In this document: positions 1-5,727 of the stretch, piece after piece
Layout of the letters: every line of letters starts with the position of its first letter
Numbering within the stretch: position 1 is the stretch's first letter
Assembly (NCBI GenBank): GCA_003248845.1
Contig: QFPD01000059.1
Coordinates: 1-9,119, forward strand
Length of the DNA stretch: 9,119 bases
Direction: 5' to 3'
DNA from: Microbacterium sp.
Lineage (GTDB): Bacteria > Actinomycetota > Actinomycetes > Actinomycetales > Microbacteriaceae
Notes under the pieces: model-generated
What the model saw: the letters and a program-made list of their open reading frames with translations, nothing else
Databases searched by the model: none
Told to the model about the DNA's origin: nothing
Translations under genes and position numbers: made by a program

Positions 1-153
1 GGCGACGCCGGTCGCGGCCAGTCCCTGATCGTCTGGGCGATCGCCGAGGGAAGGGCCGCGGCGGCCGCCGTGGACGAGTACCTCATGGGGCGGACGGCCC
101 TGCCGTCTCCCGTGCGCCCGACCGACGTCGCCATCGGCCTACAGCCCGCGTAG
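1..153 (+). CDS. gltD: Glutamate synthase small subunit, C-terminal end (partial)
   Basis: The window opens in frame inside this gene, and 50 codons remain before a TAG stop. The visible tail contains [18 protein letters not shown] followed by [12 protein letters not shown]. This matches the C-terminal FAD/NAD(P)-binding end of GltD, whose family consensus is close to GDxRRGQSLVVWAIxEGR. The beta subunit passes electrons from NADPH through FAD and iron-sulfur clusters to the large GltB subunit, which makes glutamate from glutamine and 2-oxoglutarate. The N-terminal iron-sulfur part and gltB would lie upstream, outside the window. The second residue of the usual RRG is Gly-Arg here (AGRG), a minor variation. 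The final TAG is also the first three bases of a TAGGCT hexamer that may serve as the pyk promoter. Related FAD oxidoreductases share this tail, but GltD followed by pyk is a familiar order in this group. Confidence 0.85.
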   Translation, partial: GDAGRGQSLIVWAIAEGRAAAAAVDEYLMGRTALPSPVRPTDVAIGLQPA

Positions 154-156
154 GCT
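151..156 (+). promoter_or_regulatory. Candidate -10 box of pyk (TAGGCT)
   Basis: TAGGCT fits the actinobacterial TANNNT -10 consensus and is the same hexamer found before polA and the DUF885 gene. It would start RNA near position 163 and leave a leader of about 36 nt before the pyk GTG, long enough to hold the Shine-Dalgarno at 187-190. No convincing -35 is visible at 17-18 bp spacing. The hexamer overlaps the gltD TAG stop, so it may be only a coincidence of that stop codon. Confidence 0.4.
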
Positions 157-186
157 GATATCACCCCCGAAAATCGAAGACAGACC

Positions 187-190
187 GGAG
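187..190 (+). promoter_or_regulatory. Shine-Dalgarno of pyk (GGAG)
   Basis: GGAG lies 8 nt before the GTG at 199 and fixes that codon as the pyk start. It stands out because most other plus-strand genes in this window lack a well-placed Shine-Dalgarno. Confidence 0.65.
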
Positions 191-198
191 ATCAGTCA

Positions 199-1647
199 GT
201 GAGACGCGCGAAGATCGTCGCCACCCTGGGCCCCGCCACCGAGTCGTACGAGATGATCCGCGCGATCATCGACGCCGGCGTCGACGTGGCCCGCATGAAC
301 CTGAGCCACGGCTCCTACGCCGAGCACGAGGTCCGTTTCGCCAATGTGCGCAAGGCCGCGGAGGACGCCGGCCGCGCCGTCGCGATCCTCGTCGACCTGC
401 AGGGCCCCAAGATCCGCCTCGGGAAGTTCAGCGACGGTCCTCACGACCTCGCGGTGGGCGACATCCTGCGGATCACCACCGACGACGTCGTGGGAACGCG
501 CGACCTCGTGGGCACGACGTTCAAAGGCCTCGCCGACGACGTCAAGCCCGGCGATTTCCTGCTGATCGACGACGGCAAGGTGCGGGTTCAGGTCGAGAGC
601 GTGGACGGGCCGGTCGTCACGACCCGCACCGTCGTCGCGGGCACGGTGTCCAACAACAAGGGCATCAACCTGCCCGGTGTCGCCGTGAGCGTCCCCGCGC
701 GCTCAGAGAAGGACGAGGAGGACCTCCGCTGGGGTCTGAAGGCCGGCGCCGACCTCATCGCGCTCTCGTTCGTCCGGGATGCCGCGGACATCAGCCGCGT
801 GCACGAGATCATGGCGGAGGAGGGGCGCAAGATCCCCGTCATCGCGAAGATCGAGAAGCCGCAGGCCGTCGACAACCTCGAGGAGATCATCGACGCGTTC
901 GACGGCATCATGGTCGCGCGTGGCGACCTCGCTGTCGAGCTGCCCCTCGAGGCGGTTCCCGTGGTGCAGAAGCGCGCTGTCGAGATGTGCCGACGCATGG
1001 CCAAGCCCGTCATCGTCGCGACGCAGATGCTCGAGTCGATGACCCACGCCCCGGTGCCCACGCGCGCCGAGGCATCCGACGTCGCCAACGCCATTCTCGA
1101 CGGCGCCGACGCGGTCATGCTGTCGGGGGAGACGAGCGTCGGCGACTACCCGGTCGTCACGGTGCAGACGATGGCGCGCATCGTCGAGTCGACGGAGGAG
1201 CACGGCCTCGAGCGCATTCGTCCGTTCAGCGCCAAGCCGCGCACCCAGGGCGGTGTCATGACCCTCGCGGCCAACGAGGTCGCGGAGTTCATCGAGGCGA
1301 AGTACATCGCGATCTTCACCGAGTCGGGCGACACGGCGCGACGCATGTCGCGGCTGCGCCCGGGGATCCCCATGATGGCGTTCGCCGTCGATCCCGCGAT
1401 CCGTCGCCGAATGGCGCTCACGTGGGGCGTGCAGTCGACCCTCGTCGAGCACGTCGCCCACACCGACCTCATGTTCATCCAGGTGGACGAGTTCTTCCTC
1501 GGCAAGGGTCTCGCGAAAGAAGGGGACAAGGTCGTGGTCATCTCCGGGTCCCCTCCCGGCATCATCGGCGGCACGAACGACATCCGGGTCCACCGGATCG
1601 GCGACGCTGTGCACGGCAACGCGCCGATCTACCAGGCCGAGAAGTAG
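199..1647 (+). CDS. pyk: Pyruvate kinase
   Basis: This cytoplasmic enzyme makes pyruvate and ATP from phosphoenolpyruvate and ADP, the last step of glycolysis. The 482 residues are the normal length for a bacterial enzyme without the extra C-terminal PEP-utiliser domain. The protein begins directly with the conserved RRAKIVATLGPA. Active-site residues are visible: R32, N34 and S36 in ARMNLSHGS; the signature VIAKIEKPQAVDNLEEI with K217 and metal ligand E219; and D243 in VARGDLAVELP. The B domain spans roughly residues 70-165 and the C domain about 345-482. Residues D66-L67-Q68-G69-P70-K71 have Leu, Gln and Lys where the K+-dependent rabbit muscle enzyme has T113, K114 and E117, which predicts K+-independent activity. 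The GTG start is supported by GGAG 8 nt upstream. It lies 45 bp after gltD and ends in a strong hairpin. Confidence 0.97.
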   Translation: MRRAKIVATLGPATESYEMIRAIIDAGVDVARMNLSHGSYAEHEVRFANVRKAAEDAGRAVAILVDLQGPKIRLGKFSDGPHDLAVGDILRITTDDVVGTRDLVGTTFKGLADDVKPGDFLLIDDGKVRVQVESVDGPVVTTRTVVAGTVSNNKGINLPGVAVSVPARSEKDEEDLRWGLKAGADLIALSFVRDAADISRVHEIMAEEGRKIPVIAKIEKPQAVDNLEEIIDAFDGIMVARGDLAVELPLEAVPVVQKRAVEMCRRMAKPVIVATQMLESMTHAPVPTRAEASDVANAILDGADAVMLSGETSVGDYPVVTVQTMARIVESTEEHGLERIRPFSAKPRTQGGVMTLAANEVAEFIEAKYIAIFTESGDTARRMSRLRPGIPMMAFAVDPAIRRRMALTWGVQSTLVEHVAHTDLMFIQVDEFFLGKGLAKEGDKVVVISGSPPGIIGGTNDIRVHRIGDAVHGNAPIYQAEK

Positions 1648-1663
1648 GCCGGAGGCGCGGAGA

Positions 1664-1700
1664 GGGCGGATGCCCGGGGGAGAGCCCCGGGCATCCGCCC
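1664..1700. terminator. Perfect 16-bp hairpin, bidirectional terminator between pyk and tRNA-Leu
   Basis: The arms at 1664-1679 and 1685-1700 are exact reverse complements of 16 bp, very G/C rich, with a 5-nt GAGAG loop. The hairpin starts 16 nt after the pyk stop and 4 nt beyond the CCA end of the opposing tRNA, so it can serve both transcripts. The U-tract is poor on both sides (TTCG on the plus strand), as is common for actinobacterial terminators. Each arm contains the hexamer GGATGC or its complement. Confidence 0.8.
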
Positions 1701-1704
1701 TTCG

Positions 1705-1788
1705 TGGTGCCGGTGGTGGGAGTCGAACCCACACGTCCGAAGACAACCGAGTTTGAGTCGGTCGCGTCTGCCATTCCGCCACACCGGC
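1705..1788 (-). tRNA. tRNA-Leu, anticodon CAA
   Basis: On the minus strand this folds as a class II tRNA of 84 nt including an encoded CCA. The 7-bp acceptor stem pairs GCCGGTG with CACCGGC, followed by discriminator A and CCA. The anticodon stem ACCGA/TCGGT encloses the loop CTCAAAC, giving anticodon CAA, which reads UUG. The long variable arm is GTC-TTCG-GAC. The T arm is GTGGG-TTCGACT-CCCAC. The discriminator A and the variable arm fit leucine. It converges with pyk and is divergent from pdtaR. UUG is a minor leucine codon in this high-GC genome. Confidence 0.96.
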
Positions 1789-1801
1789 GCACGCGCATTC
1801 G

Positions 1802-1807
1802 AGACTA
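1802..1807 (-). promoter_or_regulatory. Candidate -10 box of tRNA-Leu (TAGTCT)
   Basis: Read on the minus strand, TAGTCT fits TANNNT and would place the start of RNA near 1795, about 7 nt before the mature 5' end of the tRNA. That is a sensible short leader. No clear -35 is seen. It lies within 40 bp of the opposing pdtaR -10 box. Confidence 0.5.
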
Positions 1808-1833
1808 TCGCAGGTGCGCCCTTCTCCTGGCTC

Positions 1834-1839
1834 TAGGAT
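1834..1839 (+). promoter_or_regulatory. Candidate -10 box of pdtaR (TAGGAT), leaderless geometry
   Basis: TAGGAT is followed by exactly 6 nt and then the GTG start. This places the expected transcription start on or next to the start codon. The same spacing recurs before polA, the DUF885 gene and the MFS gene. No -35 is recognisable. Confidence 0.6.
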
Positions 1840-1845
1840 GGACGA

Positions 1846-2466
1846 GTGACTGAGCAGGAATTGACCCCCGCCTCGAACCCGACCTCCCCGCGCCGCGTCG
1901 TCGTCGCCGAGGACGAGTCGCTGATCCGCCTCGACATCGTGGAGATCCTCCGCGACAACGGCTTCAATGTGGTCGGTGAGGCTGGCGACGGGGAGACCGC
2001 TGTTCAGCTCGCCACGGAGCTGCGCCCCGACCTGGTCATCATGGACGTGAAGATGCCGGTCCTCGACGGCATCTCCGCCGCGGAGAAGCTCAGCAAGAAT
2101 CACGTCGCGCCTGTCGTGCTCCTGACCGCGTTCAGTCAGAAGGAACTCGTGGAGCGCGCGAGTGAGGCCGGCGCCCTCGCGTACGTCGTCAAGCCGTTCA
2201 CACCCAACGATCTGCTGCCCGCGATCGAGATCGCTCTCGCCCGCTACGAGCAGATCATCACGCTCGAGGCCGAGGTCGCCGATATGGTCGAGCGCTTCGA
2301 GACTCGCAAGCTCGTGGACCGCGCGAAGGGCCTCCTCAACGAGAAGATGGGCCTGTCCGAGCCCGAGGCGTTCCGGTGGATCCAGAAGGCATCCATGGAT
2401 CGCCGTCTGACGATGCAGGACGTCGCCAAGGCGATCATCGAGCAGCTGTCGCCGAAGAAAGCCTGA
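1846..2466 (+). CDS. pdtaR: REC-ANTAR response regulator / transcription antiterminator (PdtaR-like)
   Basis: The 206 residues form a two-domain response regulator. The receiver domain covers about residues 17-135: acidic pocket E22-D23, phosphoacceptor D67 in VIMDVKMP, T94 in LLTAF, and K116 in VVKPF. A helix around 135-152 leads to a C-terminal ANTAR RNA-binding domain at about 153-201, with the typical VDRAKGLL and A-x-M-DRRLTM-x-x-VA pattern (A182, M184, D185-M190). ANTAR proteins bind tandem hairpins in nascent RNA and prevent termination. The closest well-known relative is M. tuberculosis PdtaR (Rv1626), which is phosphorylated by the kinase PdtaS encoded elsewhere. No kinase lies in this window, so the regulator is an orphan here too. 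In M. tuberculosis Rv1626 likewise sits close to polA (Rv1629). The GTG start is supported by the TAGGAT-N6 geometry; there is no strong Shine-Dalgarno. Its RNA targets cannot be seen here. Confidence 0.93.
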   Translation: MTEQELTPASNPTSPRRVVVAEDESLIRLDIVEILRDNGFNVVGEAGDGETAVQLATELRPDLVIMDVKMPVLDGISAAEKLSKNHVAPVVLLTAFSQKELVERASEAGALAYVVKPFTPNDLLPAIEIALARYEQIITLEAEVADMVERFETRKLVDRAKGLLNEKMGLSEPEAFRWIQKASMDRRLTMQDVAKAIIEQLSPKKA

Positions 2467-2471
2467 CCACC

Positions 2472-2489
2472 GCTCGGAGGATGCCGAGC
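2472..2489. terminator. Short hairpin between convergent pdtaR and thioesterase genes
   Basis: Arms GCTCGG and CCGAGC (6 bp) flank a 6-nt AGGATG loop in the 37-bp gap between the two convergent genes. The position suits a shared terminator, but the stem is short and no U-tract follows on either strand. Confidence 0.35.
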
Positions 2490-2503
2490 AGGGGGATGCC
2501 GCG

Positions 2504-2965
2504 TCAGAGGTCCTTGATCATGTTCGTGATCCGGATCGTCGAGCAGCGGCGCCCCTGATCGTCCGTCACGACGATCTCGTGCACCGTCAGCGAGCGGCCG
2601 AGGTGGATGGGCGTGCAGACGCCCGTCACGATGCCGCTCGTCGCCGAACGGGTATGGGTGGCGTTGATGTCGATGCCCACAGCGAGGCGGTCGGGCCCGG
2701 CGTGCAGGTTCGCCGCCATCGACCCGAGCGATTCGCCGAGGACGACGTAGGCGCCGCCGTGCATCAGCCCTACGGGCTGGGTGTTGCCCGCCACCGGCAT
2801 CGTCGCCACGGCGCGCTCGATCGAGAATTCGACGAACTCCATCCCCATCTTCTCGGCCAACGCGCCCATTCCGCGTCTCCTCACCCATTCGAGGCTATCG
2901 GGGCATTCGAGGCCATCGGGGCATTCGAGGGCGTCGGGGGTCTGCGGCGTGCGCTCAGCGGTCAT
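2504..2965 (-). CDS. PaaI-type hotdog-fold thioesterase
   Basis: The protein has 153 residues from the ATG at 2965. Such enzymes hydrolyse acyl- or aryl-CoA thioesters in the cytoplasm; the substrate cannot be told from sequence. The hotdog core shows QPVGLMHGGAYVVLGESLGS, with H69-G70-G71 and the likely catalytic E78 on the central helix, then GIDINATHTRSATSG and a C-terminal strand TIRITNMIKDL. The start is uncertain. The ATG at 2965 has AAGG 6 nt upstream. The ATG at 2869 has AGGAG 7 nt upstream and would give 121 residues starting MGALAEKMG, closer to the usual length for the family. An in-frame GTG at 2884 follows a TAGCCT hexamer. The first 32 residues include a 6-residue repeat (DALECP, DGLECP, then DSLEW) encoded by an 18-bp tandem repeat, with coding-like third positions. 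It converges on pdtaR and diverges from polA. Confidence 0.88.
   Translation of the reverse strand: MTAERTPQTPDALECPDGLECPDSLEWVRRRGMGALAEKMGMEFVEFSIERAVATMPVAGNTQPVGLMHGGAYVVLGESLGSMAANLHAGPDRLAVGIDINATHTRSATSGIVTGVCTPIHLGRSLTVHEIVVTDDQGRRCSTIRITNMIKDL
2877..2881 (-). promoter_or_regulatory. Shine-Dalgarno for an alternative internal start of the thioesterase (AGGAG)
   Basis: On the minus strand AGGAG lies 7 nt before the in-frame ATG at 2869. If the gene begins at 2965 these bases instead encode part of Arg-Arg using the rare codons AGG and AGA. That choice would be odd in this genome unless the bases serve another purpose. Confidence 0.45.
2886..2939. repeat. 18-bp tandem repeat, three copies
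   Basis: Three head-to-tail copies begin CATTCGAGG and end TCGGGG, at 2886-2903, 2904-2921 and 2922-2939. Copies 1 and 2 differ by one base; copies 2 and 3 differ by two. The unit length is a multiple of three, so the array stays in frame in the minus-strand thioesterase, where it encodes a 6-residue unit around LECPD. Copy 1 alone carries TAGCCT on the minus strand (2897 to 2892), created by its single difference from copy 2. Confidence 0.9.
2892..2897 (-). promoter_or_regulatory. Possible -10 box for a shorter thioesterase transcript (TAGCCT)
   Basis: TAGCCT fits TANNNT and lies 7 nt before the in-frame GTG at 2884 and 22 nt before the ATG at 2869, which has its own AGGAG. It would be real only if the gene starts downstream of the repeat. 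Confidence 0.25.
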
Positions 2966-3019
2966 CGTCCACCTTCGGATGCGATCGGATGCGGAGAGGT
3001 CGGTGTCGCACCCCGCGTC

Positions 3020-3025
3020 TAGGCT
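3020..3025 (+). promoter_or_regulatory. Candidate -10 box of polA (TAGGCT), leaderless geometry
   Basis: TAGGCT is followed by 6 nt (GGCAGG) and then GTG, which predicts transcription starting at or within a base or two of the start codon. There is no -35 match at 17-18 bp and no Shine-Dalgarno at useful spacing. Confidence 0.6.
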
Positions 3026-3031
3026 GGCAGG

Positions 3032-5671
3032 GTGACGGACTCCTCGAAGCCTACTCTTCTCGTCGTCGACGGCCATTCGCTCGCATACCGCGCCTTCTTC
3101 GCGCTCCCGGTCGACAACTTCTCCACGAAGGACGGGCAGCACACGAACGGGATCTACGGCTTCCTGTCGATGTTCGTGAACCTCGTGAAGGCGGAGCAGC
3201 CGACGCATCTCGCGGTCGCGTTCGACACGTCGCGGCATTCCTTCCGCACCGACGAGTACCCCGAGTACAAGGCCAACCGCTCGGAGTCGCCGGCCGAGTT
3301 CAAGGGCCAGATCCCGCTCCTGCAGGAGTGCCTTGCTGCGATGAACGTCCCGGTCCTCACGAAGGACGGCATCGAGGCTGACGACATCCTCGCCACCCTT
3401 GCGACCGAAGGCGCCGCGCAGGGGTTCGACGTTCTCGTCTGCTCCGGCGATCGCGACACCATCCAGCTCGTCACCGACGAGGTGACGCTGCTCTACCCGA
3501 GCGTGCAGGGCGTCTCGCAACTGAAGCGGTATACACCGGACGCGGTCGTCGAGAAGTACGGCCTGCCCCCCGCGAACTACCCCGACATCGCGGCCCTCGT
3601 CGGTGAGACGAGCGACAACCTGCCGGGTGTGCCCAAGGTGGGGGAGAAGACCGCCGTCAAGTGGCTCACGCAGTGGGGAAGCCTCGATGCGCTCCTTGAG
3701 AACGCCGACAAGATCACGGGCGTCGTCGGAGGCAACCTTCGCGATCACCTCGACGACGTCCGCCGCAACCGGCAGCTCAACGCGCTCCTGCGTGATGCCG
3801 AACTCCCCGTGGGGCCGGCCGACCTCGCGCTGCAGGGGATCGATGCGCAGGCGGTGCGCGACATCTTCGCCCGGCTCGAGTTCCGCACGCTGCTGCCCCG
3901 CGTGTTCGAAGCCATGGCGACGGATGCCGAGGACATCGCCGCGGCATCCGCTCCCGCGGTCGCGGCTCCGGTGCCCGCCGAACTCGACGGCCCGGCCCTG
4001 GCCGCATGGCTCGACGCGCACACCGGCGAGCTGGCCCTGCACCTGACGGTCGAGGGCGGGCTGCCCGCCCGCATCGGTGTCGCCGGCACCATGGAAGCCG
4101 CGGAGGCCAGCTGGACGGACGATGTCGCTGCGACCCTACGACCGTGGCTCGAAGGCGACAGCGCCAAGATCGTCACCGACGCGAAGCCGCAGATCAAGGC
4201 CCTGCGCCGCGCGGGGGTGCGCCTCGGGGGTCTCGCTTTCGATCCGATCCTCGCCGGCTGGCTGCTGCGCCCGAGCTTCCCCGACAAGAGCCTCGGTGAT
4301 CTCGTGGACCGCTACCTCGACGAGAAGCTGCCCGAGGCCGACCCCACCCAGCTCATCCCCGAGACCGAGGGCGCGACGCCCGCTCAGCTCGCGTGGTTCG
4401 CGTTGCGGGTGAGCGCGCGGATCCGTGAGGAGATGCCTGCCTCCGTGGCATCCGTGCTCACCGACATCGAGCTGCCCACGCTCGACACTCTCGCCGACAT
4501 GGAGCTCGCGGGCGTCGCGATCTCGCACGCGAAGCTCTCCGAGTTCTCCGGCGAACTCGCCGCCCGCGCCGACGACATCGCGCAACGTGCTTACGCCGAG
4601 ATCGATCGCGAGGTGAACCTCGGCTCGCCCAAGCAGTTGCAGGAGGTGCTCTTCGAGCAGCTCCAGCTGCCGAAGACGCGGAAGACGAAGACCGGCTACT
4701 CGACGGATGCCGCCGTGCTCGCGGATCTGCAGGAGTCGAACCCCCACCCCTTCCTCGACCTCCTCCTGCAGCACCGTGAGGCGACGAAGCTGCGCCAGAT
4801 CATCGAGTCGCTGGACGTGTCTATCGGACCTGACGGGCGCACGCGCACGACATACCTCCAGACCGGCAGCCAGACGGGGCGGCTGTCGAGCACTGACCCC
4901 AACCTGCAGAACATCCCCATCCGCAATGAGGAGTCGCACCGCATCCGGGCGGCGTTCGAAGTGGGCGCGGGTTACGACACGCTCCTCACGGCTGACTACT
5001 CGCAGATCGAGATGCGCATCATGGCGCACCTCTCCGGCGATGCCGGCCTCGTCGAAGCCTTCAATTCGGGAGAGGACCTGCACCGATTCGTCGGCGCGCG
5101 GGTCTTCGGCGTCGAGCCCGCGGACGTCACGCCCGCGATGCGCACCAAGGTCAAGGCGATGAGTTACGGGCTCGTCTACGGGCTCTCCGCCTTCGGGCTG
5201 TCGAAGCAGTTGCGCATCGACCAGTCTGAGGCCAAGCAGCTCATGATGGAGTATTTCGCGCGGTTCGGTGCGGTTCGTGACTACCTGCGCGAGTCGGTGC
5301 AGCAGGCGAGGGTCGACGGCTACACCGAGACGATCTTCGGTCGTCGGCGTCCGTTCCCCGACCTTGCCAGTCCGAACCGCGTTTTGCGCGAGAACGCGGA
5401 ACGTGCGGCGCTGAATGCCCCGATCCAGGGGTCGGCGGCCGACATCATGAAGATCGCCCTGTTCCACATCCACGATCAGCTGCGCGCAGAGGGGCTGCGT
5501 TCGCGCGTGCTGCTGCAGATCCACGATGAGCTCGTCGTCGAGGTGGCGCCGGGAGAGTGGGACGCCGTCGAAGAGATCGTCACGCAGCGGATGGGGGATG
5601 CCGCGGACCTCACCGTGCCGCTCGATGTACAGATCGGGCGGGGGCCCGATTGGGACGTCGCCGGGCACTGA
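3032..5671 (+). CDS. polA: DNA polymerase I
   Basis: The 879-residue enzyme removes RNA primers and fills gaps in Okazaki-fragment processing and excision repair. Residues 1 to about 300 form the 5'-nuclease domain with acidic metal ligands D13, D65, E115, D117, D118, D140, D142 and D195 (GETSDNLPGVPKVGEKTA). Residues about 310-480 correspond to the 3'-5' exonuclease fold, but the DxE of motif Exo I, the Asp of Exo II and the YxxxD of Exo III are not present, so proofreading is probably absent. The polymerase domain follows: motif A LTADYSQIEMR (D655), motif B R704-xxx-K708-xxx-Y712, and motif C QIHDELVVEV (D832, E833). Tyr712 stands where E. coli has F762; mycobacterial PolA also has Tyr there. 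The GTG start is supported by TAGGCT-N6 spacing and by the conserved LLVVDGHSLAYRAFF beginning at residue 9. The gene is divergent from the thioesterase. Confidence 0.98.
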   Translation: MTDSSKPTLLVVDGHSLAYRAFFALPVDNFSTKDGQHTNGIYGFLSMFVNLVKAEQPTHLAVAFDTSRHSFRTDEYPEYKANRSESPAEFKGQIPLLQECLAAMNVPVLTKDGIEADDILATLATEGAAQGFDVLVCSGDRDTIQLVTDEVTLLYPSVQGVSQLKRYTPDAVVEKYGLPPANYPDIAALVGETSDNLPGVPKVGEKTAVKWLTQWGSLDALLENADKITGVVGGNLRDHLDDVRRNRQLNALLRDAELPVGPADLALQGIDAQAVRDIFARLEFRTLLPRVFEAMATDAEDIAAASAPAVAAPVPAELDGPALAAWLDAHTGELALHLTVEGGLPARIGVAGTMEAAEASWTDDVAATLRPWLEGDSAKIVTDAKPQIKALRRAGVRLGGLAFDPILAGWLLRPSFPDKSLGDLVDRYLDEKLPEADPTQLIPETEGATPAQLAWFALRVSARIREEMPASVASVLTDIELPTLDTLADMELAGVAISHAKLSEFSGELAARADDIAQRAYAEIDREVNLGSPKQLQEVLFEQLQLPKTRKTKTGYSTDAAVLADLQESNPHPFLDLLLQHREATKLRQIIESLDVSIGPDGRTRTTYLQTGSQTGRLSSTDPNLQNIPIRNEESHRIRAAFEVGAGYDTLLTADYSQIEMRIMAHLSGDAGLVEAFNSGEDLHRFVGARVFGVEPADVTPAMRTKVKAMSYGLVYGLSAFGLSKQLRIDQSEAKQLMMEYFARFGAVRDYLRESVQQARVDGYTETIFGRRRPFPDLASPNRVLRENAERAALNAPIQGSAADIMKIALFHIHDQLRAEGLRSRVLLQIHDELVVEVAPGEWDAVEEIVTQRMGDAADLTVPLDVQIGRGPDWDVAGH

Positions 5672-5675
5672 TGGC

Positions 5676-5707
5676 GGCCGCGCCTCCGGGAACCCGGTCC
5701 CGCGGCC
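5676..5707 (+). terminator. GC-rich interrupted hairpin after polA
   Basis: Outer arms GGCCGCG (5676-5682) and CGCGGCC (5701-5707) enclose inner arms CCGGG and CCCGG (5686-5690, 5693-5697), separated by 3-nt internal loops on each side. It begins 4 nt after the polA stop. No U-tract follows, so it may be a weak terminator. It lies directly upstream of the TAGGCT box of the next gene, in the place where a -35 would be. Confidence 0.4.
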
Positions 5708-5715
5708 CGTGGGAT

Positions 5716-5721
5716 TAGGCT
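5716..5721 (+). promoter_or_regulatory. Candidate -10 box of the DUF885 gene (TAGGCT), leaderless geometry
   Basis: TAGGCT is followed by 6 nt (CGAGGG) and then ATG. The GAGGG abuts the ATG with no spacer, so it is badly placed as a Shine-Dalgarno. The geometry repeats that of polA exactly. Confidence 0.6.
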
Positions 5722-5727
5722 CGAGGG

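Noticed and set aside
1562..1798. Small minus-strand frame containing GGMADATDSNSVVFGRVGST
   Set aside because: This is the familiar false protein obtained by translating a tRNA-Leu gene; the tRNA explains the conservation.
987..1853. 288-codon plus-strand frame over the end of pyk
   Set aside because: It is a +1-shifted shadow of pyk rich in Arg and His that then reads through the hairpin and across the tRNA antisense strand.
703..2103. 466-codon open frame on the minus strand
   Set aside because: It runs antisense through pyk, the whole tRNA-Leu and into pdtaR. It is rich in Arg, Asp, Gly and His with no domain, as expected of a GC-rich shadow frame.
2504..4042. 512-codon minus-strand frame extending the thioesterase upstream
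   Set aside because: Only the last 153 codons are thioesterase. The rest is antisense to the polA 5'-nuclease domain and would erase the polA start region.
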